Part shown: in pieces, positions 8,822 to 17,565 of the stretch
Position numbering within the stretch: position 1 is the first letter of the stretch
Layout of the letters: the number at the start of each line of letters is the position of its first letter
From: Mesorhizobium sp. NZP2298
Lineage (GTDB): Bacteria > Pseudomonadota > Alphaproteobacteria > Rhizobiales > Rhizobiaceae
Direction of reading: 5' to 3'
DNA length: 64,000 nt
NCBI RefSeq assembly: GCF_013170825.1
Contig: NZ_CP033365.1
Coordinates: 6,522,001 to 6,586,000, forward strand
Translations under genes and position numbers: made by a program
The notes under the pieces: generated by a model
What the model saw: the letters and a program-made list of their open reading frames with translations, nothing else
What the model was told of the DNA's origin: nothing
Databases searched by the model: none

Positions 8822-9820
8822 ATGATCCCTTTGCCATCGGATGGTTCGGTATCGATCGCTGGACGGTCTCCCCGGCTTGACGTCGAGGCTGTCGAAGCAG
8901 TGGTCACCTTGCCGACCTTCAAGCGGCCCGAGCAGGTGCTGGAGACGCTGGCGTCGTTGCGCGCCCAGCGGACCGGCAGGCGCTTTGCCATCATCGTCAT
9001 GGAGAACGAAGCCGAGGCGCGTGACGGCGCCAAGGCGGTGCTGCCACTGTTCGAGAGCGGCGAGATACCGGGCATGGTCATCATCGCGCATGAGCGCGGC
9101 AATTGCAGTGCCTACAATGCCGGCTGGCAGACGGCGATCCTGCACTTCCCGAACTTCAGGCATCTGCTGGTTATCGACGATGACGAGATCGCCGATCCAC
9201 ACTGGCTGGAACGCATGTGCCTGGCCGCCGAGACGCTCGGCGCCGATATTGTCGGCGGCCCGCAGCTGCCTGTCTTCGCCGACCCCGCCCATGCGAAATG
9301 GGTCGAACATCCTGTCTTCGCGCCACCCTACCGGAAGACGGGGCGCGTGCCGGCGCTCTATTCGTCGGGTAATCTCCTGGTCGGTCGCAACGTGCTGATC
9401 GCCATGGGGCCGCCCTTCCTCGATCTCAGGTTCAACTTCATGGGCGGCGGCGATTCCGACTTCCTCAGCCGATCGGCGCAAAGAGGCTTCGTGCTCGGCT
9501 GGTGCTCCGAGGCCAAAGTGCACGAAACCGTTCCGGCGCGGCGTGTCGAAGCCGACTGGATCCGGGCCCGCAGCCTGCGCAACGGCGTGATCTCGACATT
9601 GGTCGAGAAGAAGAAGCGCGCCGGCACGCCGCTGGCCAGTGCGAAGGTATTCGCGAAGAGCCTGGCGCTGCTTGCCGCGTCGCCGTTTCGCGGCCTGATC
9701 CGGCTGGCGCGGACCGGATCGCCGGCGATCGCCATCTATCCCATCCATGTGGCGCTCGGCCGCGTGCTGGCCGAATTCGGGTATGCCAATGAGCAGTATC
9801 GCCAGCCCGAGAAAAACTGA
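8822..9820 (+). CDS. family 2 glycosyltransferase
   Basis: The 332-residue GT-A transferase opens with VVTLPTFKRPEQVLETLASL near residue 22, the nucleotide-sugar-binding strand. The metal-binding aspartates are in HLLVIDDDEIADPHWLERM, and an acceptor-side segment reads FNFMGGGDSDFLSRSAQRG. It lacks membrane spans except a weakly hydrophobic C-terminal part. It is the first gene of a rightward pair with the O-antigen ligase-like gene, which starts inside its 3' end. It probably adds one residue of the surface polysaccharide; the linkage is unknown. Confidence 0.9.
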   Translation: MIPLPSDGSVSIAGRSPRLDVEAVEAVVTLPTFKRPEQVLETLASLRAQRTGRRFAIIVMENEAEARDGAKAVLPLFESGEIPGMVIIAHERGNCSAYNAGWQTAILHFPNFRHLLVIDDDEIADPHWLERMCLAAETLGADIVGGPQLPVFADPAHAKWVEHPVFAPPYRKTGRVPALYSSGNLLVGRNVLIAMGPPFLDLRFNFMGGGDSDFLSRSAQRGFVLGWCSEAKVHETVPARRVEADWIRARSLRNGVISTLVEKKKRAGTPLASAKVFAKSLALLAASPFRGLIRLARTGSPAIAIYPIHVALGRVLAEFGYANEQYRQPEKN

Positions 9821-11153
9821 GCGCGCCCCGCTCAGCGCCGCGTTCACGCGCGACGGCGTGGCGACCGCGATCGCCGCACTGCTGTTCACCGTCATCATGG
9901 TGTCCTTCCGCCCGTTCCAGCCGGCGGGCGCCGAACTCACCGGCGAGGGCGGCGACATCGTCAACCAGCTCGGCTTTGGTTCGCTCGGCGCCATTTCGAT
10001 CTTCTCATTGATGGCCTTCGCCGATCCCCGCATCGTGCGCTCGCTGCTCAGCCCGTCCTGGGTGCTGATGCTGGGTTTCTTCTTCCTGTCGGTGGTGCTG
10101 GCGACCGACCCGCCCTCGGCCATGCGCGCGGCTTCCTTCACCTTGATCGGCATCCTGACCATGGCAACGATCCTGGCGCTGCCGCGTGATGCCGAGTCCT
10201 TCTCGAAAGTCATCATCTTCACCGCCGTCGTGGTCATGGGCCTTTCCTATCTCGGCCTGATCGTCTTTCCGCACGAAGCGCTGCACACGGCCGACTCCCA
10301 GGAACCGGAACATGCCGGCCTGTGGCGCGGCGTTTTCACCCACAAGAACATCGCCGGCCCGATCATGGCCTGCTTCAGTTTCGCCGGCCTTTACCTCTAC
10401 CGGCGCGGGCAGCGCTGGTGGGGAGCGGGGATCTTCTGCGCGGCGATGATCTTCATGCTGCACACGGGCTCCAAGACGACCGCCGGGCTGGTGCCGTTCT
10501 CGATCCTGATCGTGGTGCTGCCGAGCCTGATGGGCATGCGGCTCGGCACGCCGATCCTGTTTGCGCTCGCGATCATCGCGACGGCGGTCGGCACGCTGGG
10601 CATTGTCTTCCTGCCGCCGGTGAAACATCTGGCGGCGATCTATTTCCCCGACATGACCTATACCGGCCGCACGACGCTGTGGGAGTTCGCCGGCTCGATG
10701 CTGGCGAAGAAGCCCTGGACCGGCTACGGCTATGAAAGCTTCTGGGGCACGCCGCTGCTGCTCAACCAGGATCAGCCTTTCGATCGTCCCTGGGACATCA
10801 GAACAATCGTGCACGGCCATGACGGCTATCTCGACATCGCGGTGCTGATGGGCGTTCCGGCGCTTTGCGTGGCGGTCTACACTTTTCTCATCGCGCCGCT
10901 GCGCGACTACATGCGCATTCCGCTGCGCAAGGAAAACATCTATCTCGGCGACTTCTTCATGATGGTGGTGCTGTTCACCGCGCTGAACGCCTTCCTCGAA
11001 AGCTTCTTTTTCCACCGCGGCGATCCGGTCTGGCTGTTCTTCGTGTTTGGCGTGCTTGGCCTGAGGCAAGTTTCGCTACGTCCGATCGCGGTGCGCAACC
11101 CTTCCCGCCCAGTCCGACGGGGCTTTCCGGACGCGGCGCGAACGTTTATGTGA
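9783..11153 (+). CDS. O-antigen ligase/polymerase-family membrane protein
   Basis: This polytopic protein of about 456 residues has roughly ten membrane segments and the Wzy_C/O-antigen ligase signature region. It contains a large periplasmic loop with YTGRTTLWEFAGSMLAKKPWTGYGYESFWG, the R-T-x-x-W and GYG elements characteristic of the family, then VHGHDGYLDIAVLMGVPAL. It may ligate finished polysaccharide or act as a Wzy-like polymerase; the sequence does not decide. The start at 9783 (or ATG 9789) lies inside the GT2 gene, a coupled overlap; the frame stays open further upstream but without better starts. Confidence 0.85.
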   Translation: MPMSSIASPRKTERAPLSAAFTRDGVATAIAALLFTVIMVSFRPFQPAGAELTGEGGDIVNQLGFGSLGAISIFSLMAFADPRIVRSLLSPSWVLMLGFFFLSVVLATDPPSAMRAASFTLIGILTMATILALPRDAESFSKVIIFTAVVVMGLSYLGLIVFPHEALHTADSQEPEHAGLWRGVFTHKNIAGPIMACFSFAGLYLYRRGQRWWGAGIFCAAMIFMLHTGSKTTAGLVPFSILIVVLPSLMGMRLGTPILFALAIIATAVGTLGIVFLPPVKHLAAIYFPDMTYTGRTTLWEFAGSMLAKKPWTGYGYESFWGTPLLLNQDQPFDRPWDIRTIVHGHDGYLDIAVLMGVPALCVAVYTFLIAPLRDYMRIPLRKENIYLGDFFMMVVLFTALNAFLESFFFHRGDPVWLFFVFGVLGLRQVSLRPIAVRNPSRPVRRGFPDAARTFM

Positions 11154-11177
11154 GGCCTTTCCTCGGAGGGCTTTCAG

Positions 11178-11993
11178 ATGACGATCAGGCTTGTTCTCGC
11201 CGGCTGCGGCAATATGGGTTACGCCATGCTCACGGGCTGGCTGAAATCCGGCAAGCTTGCGCCGTCAGCGGTTTTCGTCGTCGAGCCCAACGCCGATCTT
11301 CGCCAGCGCGCCGCCGCACTCGGTTGCGGCACGGCTGGAGATGCCGGCGCTCTTCCTGCCGACGCAGTGCCTGATCTGGTCGTCATCGCGGTGAAGCCGC
11401 AAGTGATCCGCGACGTCACCGCCGGCTACAAGCGTTTTGGCGACGGGCGCACGACGTTCGTCAGCATCGCCGCCGGCACACCAGTGGCGACCTTCGAAGA
11501 AATCCTCGGAAACCGCGCGCCGATCGTGCGCTGCATGCCCAACACGCCTGCTTCGATCGGCAAGGGCATGATGGTGGTGTTCTCCAATCAACTGGTTTCC
11601 GACGACACCAAGCGTTTCGTCGCCGACCTGCTGTCGGCCAGCGGCGAAGTGGCTGATATCGACGACGAGGGCTTGATGGATGCCGTGACCGCCGTGTCGG
11701 GATCAGGGCCGGCCTATATCTTCCACTTTATCGAAGCGCTGACCGTGGCCGCGGAGAAGGCAGGCCTGCCGCCGGCAACCGCCAAGCTGCTCGCGATGCA
11801 GACGGTCTATGGCGCCGCCTCGCTCGCCGCCGAAAGCCGGGAGGAACCGGGCGTGCTGCGCCAGCAGGTGACCAGCCCGAACGGCACGACGGCGGCCGCC
11901 CTTGGCGTGCTGATGGGCGAGGACCGGCTGACCACTCTGCTGACGCAGGCCGTGGAGGCAGCGCGGCTGCGGTCGATCGAACTGGGGAAATAA
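11178..11993 (+). CDS. proC: pyrroline-5-carboxylate reductase
   Basis: ProC reduces 1-pyrroline-5-carboxylate to proline with NAD(P)H in the cytosol. The 271-residue product is of normal length. It shows the N-terminal Rossmann motif LAGCGNMGYAMLTGWL, the RCMPNTPASIGKGM segment and the C-terminal signature AVTAVSGSGPAYIFHFIEAL, with TSPNGTTAAALGVL near the end. A GGAGGG ribosome site precedes the ATG. The gene ends two bases before the convergent SAF-domain oxidoreductase gene. Confidence 0.97.
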   Translation: MTIRLVLAGCGNMGYAMLTGWLKSGKLAPSAVFVVEPNADLRQRAAALGCGTAGDAGALPADAVPDLVVIAVKPQVIRDVTAGYKRFGDGRTTFVSIAAGTPVATFEEILGNRAPIVRCMPNTPASIGKGMMVVFSNQLVSDDTKRFVADLLSASGEVADIDDEGLMDAVTAVSGSGPAYIFHFIEALTVAAEKAGLPPATAKLLAMQTVYGAASLAAESREEPGVLRQQVTSPNGTTAAALGVLMGEDRLTTLLTQAVEAARLRSIELGK

Positions 11994-11995
11994 AC

Positions 11996-13312
11996 TCAGG
12001 TCGGCCCGTACAGCATCTCGTCCTGCAGCCGGCGCAAGGCGAACAGCCTCGTCGTTGGGTCGGGCGCGGCGTTGTCGGCGCTCAGCAGTTCGCCTTTCCT
12101 GACCGGCTTCAGCACCTTGCCGCCCTCGAGCAGGCCGACCGGCAGGGCGCGCTGGGCGCGGGCATCCTCGACCGTCATCGTCCAGGAGCGATAGCAGGTC
12201 TCGCCGATCGCATCGAAAATCTCGCCGATAGCCAAGTCCCGCTTGGCGACGGCGCAGACTTCGGCGACGGGCCTTGGCAACGGCACCATGTCGGGCTTGC
12301 CGAAGAGCATGATGCGGGCGGCGGTCAGCGGCACTTCCAGCGATGTCAAATGATAGGGCCGGAACAGGCTGTAATAGGGACCGTGGCCGATGTGCAAATC
12401 GTCCATGCGCTCGATGATGCGCGGATGCGTCGCCTCGACGATGACAAAGACGCCGGGCGCGACGCCCTTGCCGATGGTGTAGTCGACGACGCCCTTTTTC
12501 GTGAGCAGCCCGCCATCCTCGCGCGGGATCAGCACCTTGACGAGGTCGTCGCGGTCGGCCTTCGGGCCGTGCATGCCGGGCACGTCGGGCACCAGGCCGG
12601 TGGCGTTGGCGATGGCGCACATCTCGACCATGGTCTTGGAACCGTCGACGAACTCGACCAGCATGCGCGGGTTCATGTTGCGGCGGATCGCTTCCTCGCG
12701 ATAGTCATCGGGCACGGCGTCACGATTGAGCGGGTTGTTCTTGCCCTTGCCGGCCGAGACGATGGTCAGGCCGAGCGTGGAAGCAAACTCGATCAGCTCC
12801 ATGCAACTTGACGGCTCGTCGCCTGCGCCGACCGAATAGACCACGCCAAGCCGGTCGGCCTGCTGCTTGAGGTAACAGCCGATGGTGACGTCGGCCTCGA
12901 CATTCATCATCACCAGATGCTTGCCATGCTCCATCGCCATCAGGTCGAAATCGGCGGCGACGCCCGGCTTGCCGGTGGCGTCGATGACGACGTCGATGAG
13001 CGGATTGGTGACCAGCATCTCGTTGGAGGTGATGGCGATCCTGCCGCTCTCGATGGCACCGGTGACTTTCGACGCGGTGTCGGCTTCGACCGCCATTGCT
13101 TCATCGCCATAAGCGATGCGAATGGCCTCGCGCGCGGTGTGCGGACGCCGCGTGGAGACGGCGCAGACCGAAATGCCCGGCATCAGCATGCCTTGCGTGA
13201 CCAGATCGGTACCCATTTCGCCCGAACCGATGACGCCGATGCGCACAGGGCGGCCCTCGGCGGCGCGATGGGCGAGATCGCGGGCAAGGCCGGTCAAGGC
13301 GACATTGGTCAT
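11996..13312 (-). CDS. SAF-domain NAD(P)-dependent oxidoreductase, homoserine-dehydrogenase-like (DRL-type family)
   Basis: The roughly 438-residue protein begins MTNVALTGLARDLAHRAAEG. It has a Rossmann motif (VRIGVIGSGEMGTDLVTQG), a sugar/homoserine dehydrogenase-like middle region (INATGKPGVAAD-like IDATGKPGVAADFDLMAMEH) and a C-terminal SAF domain starting near GKVLKPVRKGELLSADN. This architecture is that of COG4091, the family that includes the Brucella DRL enzyme, an alternative 1-deoxy-xylulose-5-phosphate reductoisomerase of the MEP pathway; other members have unknown substrates. The frame extends upstream to 13558, but the ATG at 13312 gives the conserved N terminus. It is divergent from a galactitol-type PTS, suggesting a phosphorylated polyol or sugar as another possible substrate. 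Confidence 0.75.
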   Translation of the reverse strand: MTNVALTGLARDLAHRAAEGRPVRIGVIGSGEMGTDLVTQGMLMPGISVCAVSTRRPHTAREAIRIAYGDEAMAVEADTASKVTGAIESGRIAITSNEMLVTNPLIDVVIDATGKPGVAADFDLMAMEHGKHLVMMNVEADVTIGCYLKQQADRLGVVYSVGAGDEPSSCMELIEFASTLGLTIVSAGKGKNNPLNRDAVPDDYREEAIRRNMNPRMLVEFVDGSKTMVEMCAIANATGLVPDVPGMHGPKADRDDLVKVLIPREDGGLLTKKGVVDYTIGKGVAPGVFVIVEATHPRIIERMDDLHIGHGPYYSLFRPYHLTSLEVPLTAARIMLFGKPDMVPLPRPVAEVCAVAKRDLAIGEIFDAIGETCYRSWTMTVEDARAQRALPVGLLEGGKVLKPVRKGELLSADNAAPDPTTRLFALRRLQDEMLYGPT

Positions 13313-13652
13313 GCAGGATGTCCACAGCTTCTTGATTTGCGGCCGGATTAGCAGGGACCGGTCCCGTGTGCCAACGAAACCGCTCGCAAGCCGCGATTCC
13401 CAGCCCAAAATGCCCGAAAAAGGCGCCTTCGCCTGATCGATTGGCCCAAAGGGTTGCCAATTGACATTGTTGTGAACAGTCTGAATAAAACATTCGTTTG
13501 CTGACAAAGGCAAATGTTCACCAGACCGATAGGTCGACGGACATTCGCCGCAGGGCAATTTGGGGAGTGCCTTTGCGCCAAACTGGCGGCAAAGGCGTGG
13601 ATGAGATCAAGGAGCATTGCGAGGCGTAGGCTCGGGCTCCAGGGGAGGAAGA
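13313..13652. promoter_or_regulatory. divergent control region between the SAF oxidoreductase and PTS genes
   Basis: This 340-base region has no convincing gene. On the plus strand it holds a sigma-70-like promoter: TTGACA at 13461-13466, a 17-base spacer and AATAAA at 13484-13489. Just downstream is the inverted repeat TTTGC-N8-GCAAA (13497-13514), well placed for an operator. A strong ribosome site, AGGGGAGGAA, lies before the IIC start. No regulator gene is adjacent, so the controlling protein is unknown. Confidence 0.5.
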
Positions 13653-15059
13653 ATGGATACAGTTCTCGCTGGCCTGAAGGGGGCTATCGACACGCTCGGT
13701 GCGACAATCCTGCTGCCGATCGTCATTTTCATCATAGCCGTGGTCTTGGGTGCCAAGGTCAGCAAGGCCTTCCGTGCCGCCGTCACCATCGGCGTCGCCT
13801 TCATCGGTATCAACCTTGTGCTTGGGCTTATGTTCACGTCGATCGGCGACGTCGCAAAGGCCATCGTCACCAACACCGGCATCCATCGCGACATCATCGA
13901 TGTCGGCTGGCCCTCGGCGGCGGCGATCGCCTTCGGCTCGTCGGTCGGGCTGTGGGTCATTCCGGTCGGCATCCTGGTCAATATCGTGCTGTTGCTGACG
14001 CGCATGACGCGCACGCTCAATGTCGATGTCTGGAATTTCTGGCACTTCGCCTTTGTCGGCTCGCTCGTCGTCGCCGCCACCAACAATCTGGCCTACGGCA
14101 TTGCGATCGCAGCCCTGGTCGCAGCCCTGTCGCTGCTGTTCGCCGATTGGTCGGCGCGCGCGGTGCAGCAATTCTACGGCGTGCCCGGCATTTCGGTGCC
14201 GCATCTCGCCTCGGCGCAGATCCTGCCGATCGCCATCATCCTGAACTGGATCATGGACCGCATTCCCGGCATCAACCGCATCAACATCAACACCGAGACC
14301 ATCGAGCGCCGCTTCGGCGTGTTCGGCGAACCGGTCGTGCTTGGGCTGATCATCGGCCTCGTGCTCGGCGCCATCGCCTTCTACAACGCGGGCGATCTCG
14401 GCACGGTGCTGGCCAAAGTGCTGGGCACCGGCATGACACTGGCGGCTGTCATGCTGCTCCTGCCGCGCATGGTGAAGATCCTGATGGAAGGCCTGCTTCC
14501 GGTTTCAGACGCGGCGCAGGAGTTCGTGCGCAAGCGCACTGGCGACCGCGAGCTGCTCGTCGGCCTCGATTCGGCGATCCTGATCGGCCATCCGGCCGCG
14601 ATCTCGTCGTCGCTGATCCTGGTGCCGATCGCGATCATCCTGTCGGTGATCCTGCCGGGCAACCGCGTCATCCTGTTCGCCGACCTCGCGGTCATCCCGT
14701 TCATCGTCGCCATGACCGCGCCTCTGGTCAAAGGCAATGTGTTCCGCATGGTGGTGATCGGCACGGTGACGCTGGCCATCGGCTTCTATGTCGCCAACGC
14801 GCTGGCGCCGCTGTTCACCAGCGCTGCCGTCGCATCGGGCTTCAAACTGCCGGCGGACGCGCTGCAGATCACCTCGGTGGTCGACGGCTTCCTGTGGGTC
14901 CCCTATGTGATCATCGAGGCGATCCAGGGACTTGGGCTGGTCGGCATCATCCTGATCGCAGTCGTCATCGCCGCGCTGTTCATCCTCTACCGCCGCAACC
15001 CGCTCGGCTGGGAACGGGCAGCGGGCGCCGAGGACGAGCCGGCCGAAGGCACCGCTTAA
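13653..15059 (+). CDS. PTS galactitol-type transporter subunit IIC
   Basis: This 468-residue integral membrane permease (about 10-12 hydrophobic segments) matches the galactitol-family EIIC. Recognisable segments include the N-terminal LGATILLPIVIFIIAVVLGAKV, GSSVGLWVIPVGILVNIVLL, and the conserved DSAILIGHPAAISSSLILVPIAIIL in the C-terminal half. It would carry a polyol or related sugar across the inner membrane coupled to phosphorylation by IIB. The ATG at 13653 follows AGGGGAGGAA and is preferred over a start at 13617. IIA and IIB genes follow in the same direction. Confidence 0.93.
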   Translation: MDTVLAGLKGAIDTLGATILLPIVIFIIAVVLGAKVSKAFRAAVTIGVAFIGINLVLGLMFTSIGDVAKAIVTNTGIHRDIIDVGWPSAAAIAFGSSVGLWVIPVGILVNIVLLLTRMTRTLNVDVWNFWHFAFVGSLVVAATNNLAYGIAIAALVAALSLLFADWSARAVQQFYGVPGISVPHLASAQILPIAIILNWIMDRIPGINRININTETIERRFGVFGEPVVLGLIIGLVLGAIAFYNAGDLGTVLAKVLGTGMTLAAVMLLLPRMVKILMEGLLPVSDAAQEFVRKRTGDRELLVGLDSAILIGHPAAISSSLILVPIAIILSVILPGNRVILFADLAVIPFIVAMTAPLVKGNVFRMVVIGTVTLAIGFYVANALAPLFTSAAVASGFKLPADALQITSVVDGFLWVPYVIIEAIQGLGLVGIILIAVVIAALFILYRRNPLGWERAAGAEDEPAEGTA

Positions 15060-15088
15060 GCGCCATCGCGCCTTGAATTTGAAACGGT

Positions 15089-15117
15089 CGTGCGCCCTCC
15101 TCGGGCGCACGACTTTT
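15089..15117 (+). terminator. GC-rich hairpin with T-tract between PTS IIC and IIA
   Basis: CGTGCGCCC (15089-15097) and GGGCGCACG (15103-15111) form a perfect 9-bp stem with a TCCTC loop, followed by ACTTTTATA. It has the form of an intrinsic terminator or attenuator but lies inside the operon, 30 bases after the IIC stop and upstream of the IIA ribosome site. It could lower IIA/IIB transcription relative to IIC or protect the IIC message; the T-tract is short. Confidence 0.6.
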
Positions 15118-15133
15118 ATAGACGGAGCAGTAC

Positions 15134-15595
15134 ATGTCCGACAGCCTCATGCAGCTTCTGGATCCCGAAGCGATCGTGCTCAGATCGGATGCCTCGACCA
15201 ACGAGGAGATCATCCGCGTCCTGGCCGGCCGGCTCGAGAGCCTTGGCTATGTCAAAAGCTCCTATGCCGACGCGGTCGTGCGCCGCGAAATGACCATCCC
15301 GACGGGACTGCCGCTGGAGCGCGCCGACAATGTGGCGGTGCCGCATACCGACCCCGAGCATGTGCTGAAGCCCGGCATCGCGATGGGCACGCTGAGAAAG
15401 CCGGTGACGTTCGCCAACATGGAAGATCCCGACGAGAAGCTGCCGGTCGGCTTCGTCTTCCTGCTTGCCATCAATGACAAGGACAAGCAGATTGAAGCGC
15501 TGCAGTCCGTCATGGCCACCATCCAGAATCCAGAGGCATTGGACGGCTTGAGGTCCGCCAGGACGCTTGACGACGTACGTGCCGTGCTCGGCTGA
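15134..15595 (+). CDS. PTS sugar transporter subunit IIA (galactitol/fructose type)
   Basis: This 153-residue cytosolic phosphocarrier belongs to the PTS EIIA type 2 (mannitol/fructose) family. The phospho-accepting histidine lies in DNVAVPHTDPEHVLKPGIAM (about residue 70). It follows the family start MQLLDPEAIVLRSDASTNEEII and precedes VGFVFLLAINDKDKQIEALQ. It would accept phosphate from HPr and pass it to IIB. The 74-base gap after IIC contains a terminator-like hairpin. No EI or HPr gene is in the window. Confidence 0.92.
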   Translation: MSDSLMQLLDPEAIVLRSDASTNEEIIRVLAGRLESLGYVKSSYADAVVRREMTIPTGLPLERADNVAVPHTDPEHVLKPGIAMGTLRKPVTFANMEDPDEKLPVGFVFLLAINDKDKQIEALQSVMATIQNPEALDGLRSARTLDDVRAVLG

Positions 15596-15615
15596 TAACC
15601 AAGGAGAAGCAAGAG

Positions 15616-15903
15616 ATGTCCAGACAGAAAACTATTCTCTTTGCCTGCGGCACGGGCATCGCGACATCGACGGCGGTCAATGTCGCCGTCACCGAGGCCA
15701 TGAAGCAGCGCGGCCTGACCTTCAACGCGCAACAGGCAAAAGCCACCGAAGTGCCGGGGCTGGCCGACAGCGTCGACTTCATTGTCGCCACCACCCCGAT
15801 CTCGGCTTCGGTGACCAAGCCGGTCATCAAGGGCATCGCCTTCCTCACCGGCATCGGCAAGGACAAGGTGCTCGACGAGATCGAGGCGCAACTGCGCAAG
15901 TAG
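15616..15903 (+). CDS. PTS sugar transporter subunit IIB (galactitol type)
   Basis: This 95-residue EIIB has the phosphorylated cysteine in the P-loop-like ILFACGTGIATSTAVNVAV near residue 12, as in galactitol and lactose/ascorbate-type IIB. It takes phosphate from IIA and phosphorylates the sugar bound in IIC. An AAGGAGAAG ribosome site lies before the ATG. It is the last gene of the PTS operon and converges on the multicopper oxidase with a 37-base gap. No sugar-phosphate dehydrogenase, aldolase or kinase follows, so the imported substrate is unknown. Confidence 0.93.
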   Translation: MSRQKTILFACGTGIATSTAVNVAVTEAMKQRGLTFNAQQAKATEVPGLADSVDFIVATTPISASVTKPVIKGIAFLTGIGKDKVLDEIEAQLRK

Positions 15904-15940
15904 ATCACCGACGACGCGGCTCCGGCGACGGTGCTCGGCT

Positions 15941-17335
15941 TCAGGCCACCCTGACGTAGCTCGTCATGCCCGATTTCTGGTGCTCGATGATGTGGCAATG
16001 CAGCAGCCAGTCGCCCGGATTATCTGCGACAAAGCCGAGTTGAACCTTCTCGTTGGGCTGGATGAGATAGGTGTCGGAAATCAGCGGCTGCACTTGGCGT
16101 GTCGAGGACGACAGCACCTTGAAGCTCATGCCGTGCAGATGCATCGGATGCGACTGCGGCGTTAGGTTCTCCATGTCGATGACATAGCTCTTGCCGAGCT
16201 TCAGCTCGGCCAGCGGCGCGGTCGGGTCCGGCGTATCGCCTGGCCACGGCACCTTGTTGATGGCCCAGAAACTGTAGCCGAGCGAACCGCATATGCCATC
16301 GCTCGGGATGTTTTCAGCCGTGGCGCTAAGCGCCAGCGAAATATGCTGGGCGGTGGTGAGGTCCACTTCCGCGACCGGATTGACCTCCAGCGGCGCAACA
16401 TCACCAATGGCGCGCTTCAGCGAGCGGCCGACCGCGCGCAAGGTCGTGAGCACCTTGGGCTTGGTGCCCCTGACGTCTCGCAGGCTGACGACCGCGCCCT
16501 CCTCGTCCGGCATGCGGATGGCGAGTTCCATGCGCTGGCCGGGCCCCAGCAGCAAGGCATCGGGCGAAAAACGCTGCGGCACAGGATTGCCGTCCAGCGC
16601 CATCACGATCGCCTCGGCGCCATCGACCCGAAAGGCGTCGATGCGGGTAACATCGGTTATCGCCACCCGCAATCGCACCAGCCCGCCAGCCGGCGCGTCA
16701 TATTGCGGCTGGTCGAGCCAGTTGGCGGTGCGCACCGTGCCGTAGGTGCCGGTCCTGGCGGCATCGCGCGGCCGGAACTGGTCGATGAACTGGCCGTCGT
16801 CGCCAAGACGCCAGTCGCGCAGATTGAGGACGAATTCGGCGTCGAATTTCGGATCGTTCGGGTTCTCGACCACGATCACGCCGGTCAAGCCGTGGCCCAT
16901 CTGCTCCAGCGTGTTGCAATGCGGGTGATACCAGAAGGTGCCGGCGTCGGGCGGGGCGAAGACGTAGTCGAAATGATCGCCGGTGTAGACATAGGGCTGC
17001 ACCAGGAAAGGCACGCCATCCATCTTGTTCGGCAGACGAATGCCGTGCCAGTGGATGGTCGTCGGATCGTCGATGGCGTTGACCAGGCGCGCGGCAAACG
17101 GTTCGCCCTTCTTCATCCTCAGCACCGGCGGCATTCCGGCGCTGCCATAGGTCAGCACATTGTTGGTCGGGCCGACGTCCATCAGCCTGGCCTGGATTTT
17201 CGCCGTCTGCAGCACCACCGGTTCAGGACTGGCGGTGGCCCAACTGCCAAACCTGCCGATGGCGGCCAGCCCGACACCGCTGGCGCCAGCAACCGCTGCT
17301 GTTTTCAAGAGCCTGCGGCGTGTGAATACGGTCAT
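15941..17335 (-). CDS. multicopper oxidase with Tat signal
   Basis: This 464-residue periplasmic multicopper oxidase begins with a twin-arginine signal (FTRRRLLKTAAVAGASGVGLAAI). All four copper motifs are readable: HWHGIRLPNKMDGVP, FWYHPHCNTLEQMGHG, SHPMHLHGMSF and the C-terminal LLHCHIIEHQKSGM, whose Cys, flanking His and final Met form the type 1 site. There is no methionine-rich insert typical of CueO/CopA. A role in metal-ion or phenol oxidation, or a SufI/FtsP-like role, cannot be separated from sequence; the intact copper ligands favour an active oxidase. It is monocistronic. Confidence 0.92.
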   Translation of the reverse strand: MTVFTRRRLLKTAAVAGASGVGLAAIGRFGSWATASPEPVVLQTAKIQARLMDVGPTNNVLTYGSAGMPPVLRMKKGEPFAARLVNAIDDPTTIHWHGIRLPNKMDGVPFLVQPYVYTGDHFDYVFAPPDAGTFWYHPHCNTLEQMGHGLTGVIVVENPNDPKFDAEFVLNLRDWRLGDDGQFIDQFRPRDAARTGTYGTVRTANWLDQPQYDAPAGGLVRLRVAITDVTRIDAFRVDGAEAIVMALDGNPVPQRFSPDALLLGPGQRMELAIRMPDEEGAVVSLRDVRGTKPKVLTTLRAVGRSLKRAIGDVAPLEVNPVAEVDLTTAQHISLALSATAENIPSDGICGSLGYSFWAINKVPWPGDTPDPTAPLAELKLGKSYVIDMENLTPQSHPMHLHGMSFKVLSSSTRQVQPLISDTYLIQPNEKVQLGFVADNPGDWLLHCHIIEHQKSGMTSYVRVA

Positions 17336-17526
17336 TTAGCGGTCCAACTGCTGAGGTGCCCGGCATCAGTGCCGCCTTCGACCACAGGCGAGCCACCGGC
17401 GCAACGCCGATACTTTGCATATTGGCGATTGCTTGCGCCATAACTTCGCAACCGAAGACGGTTTTACGTGCATGCGCCTATTGAAGGCACCGGCAAGATC
17501 GGAGCCATTGCCTCACAGTATTCCGC

Positions 17527-17546
17527 CTGCCGACAGCTGTCGGCAG
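17527..17546. repeat. 20-bp perfect palindrome between hydrolase and oxidase genes
   Basis: CTGCCGAC, AGCT and GTCGGCAG form a perfect 20-bp palindrome in the 230-base gap, 20 bases past the hydrolase stop and about 190 bases upstream of the multicopper oxidase. As RNA it would be an 8-bp stem with a four-base loop but no T-tract follows on the minus strand. It may be a terminator stem for the hydrolase or an operator for the oxidase. Confidence 0.45.
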
Positions 17547-17565
17547 CGAAGGCCGTCCTGCGAAG

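Noticed and set aside
15941..17335. Naming the multicopper oxidase cueO or copA
   Set aside because: No methionine-rich segment or copper-resistance neighbours are present, so a specific name is not supported.
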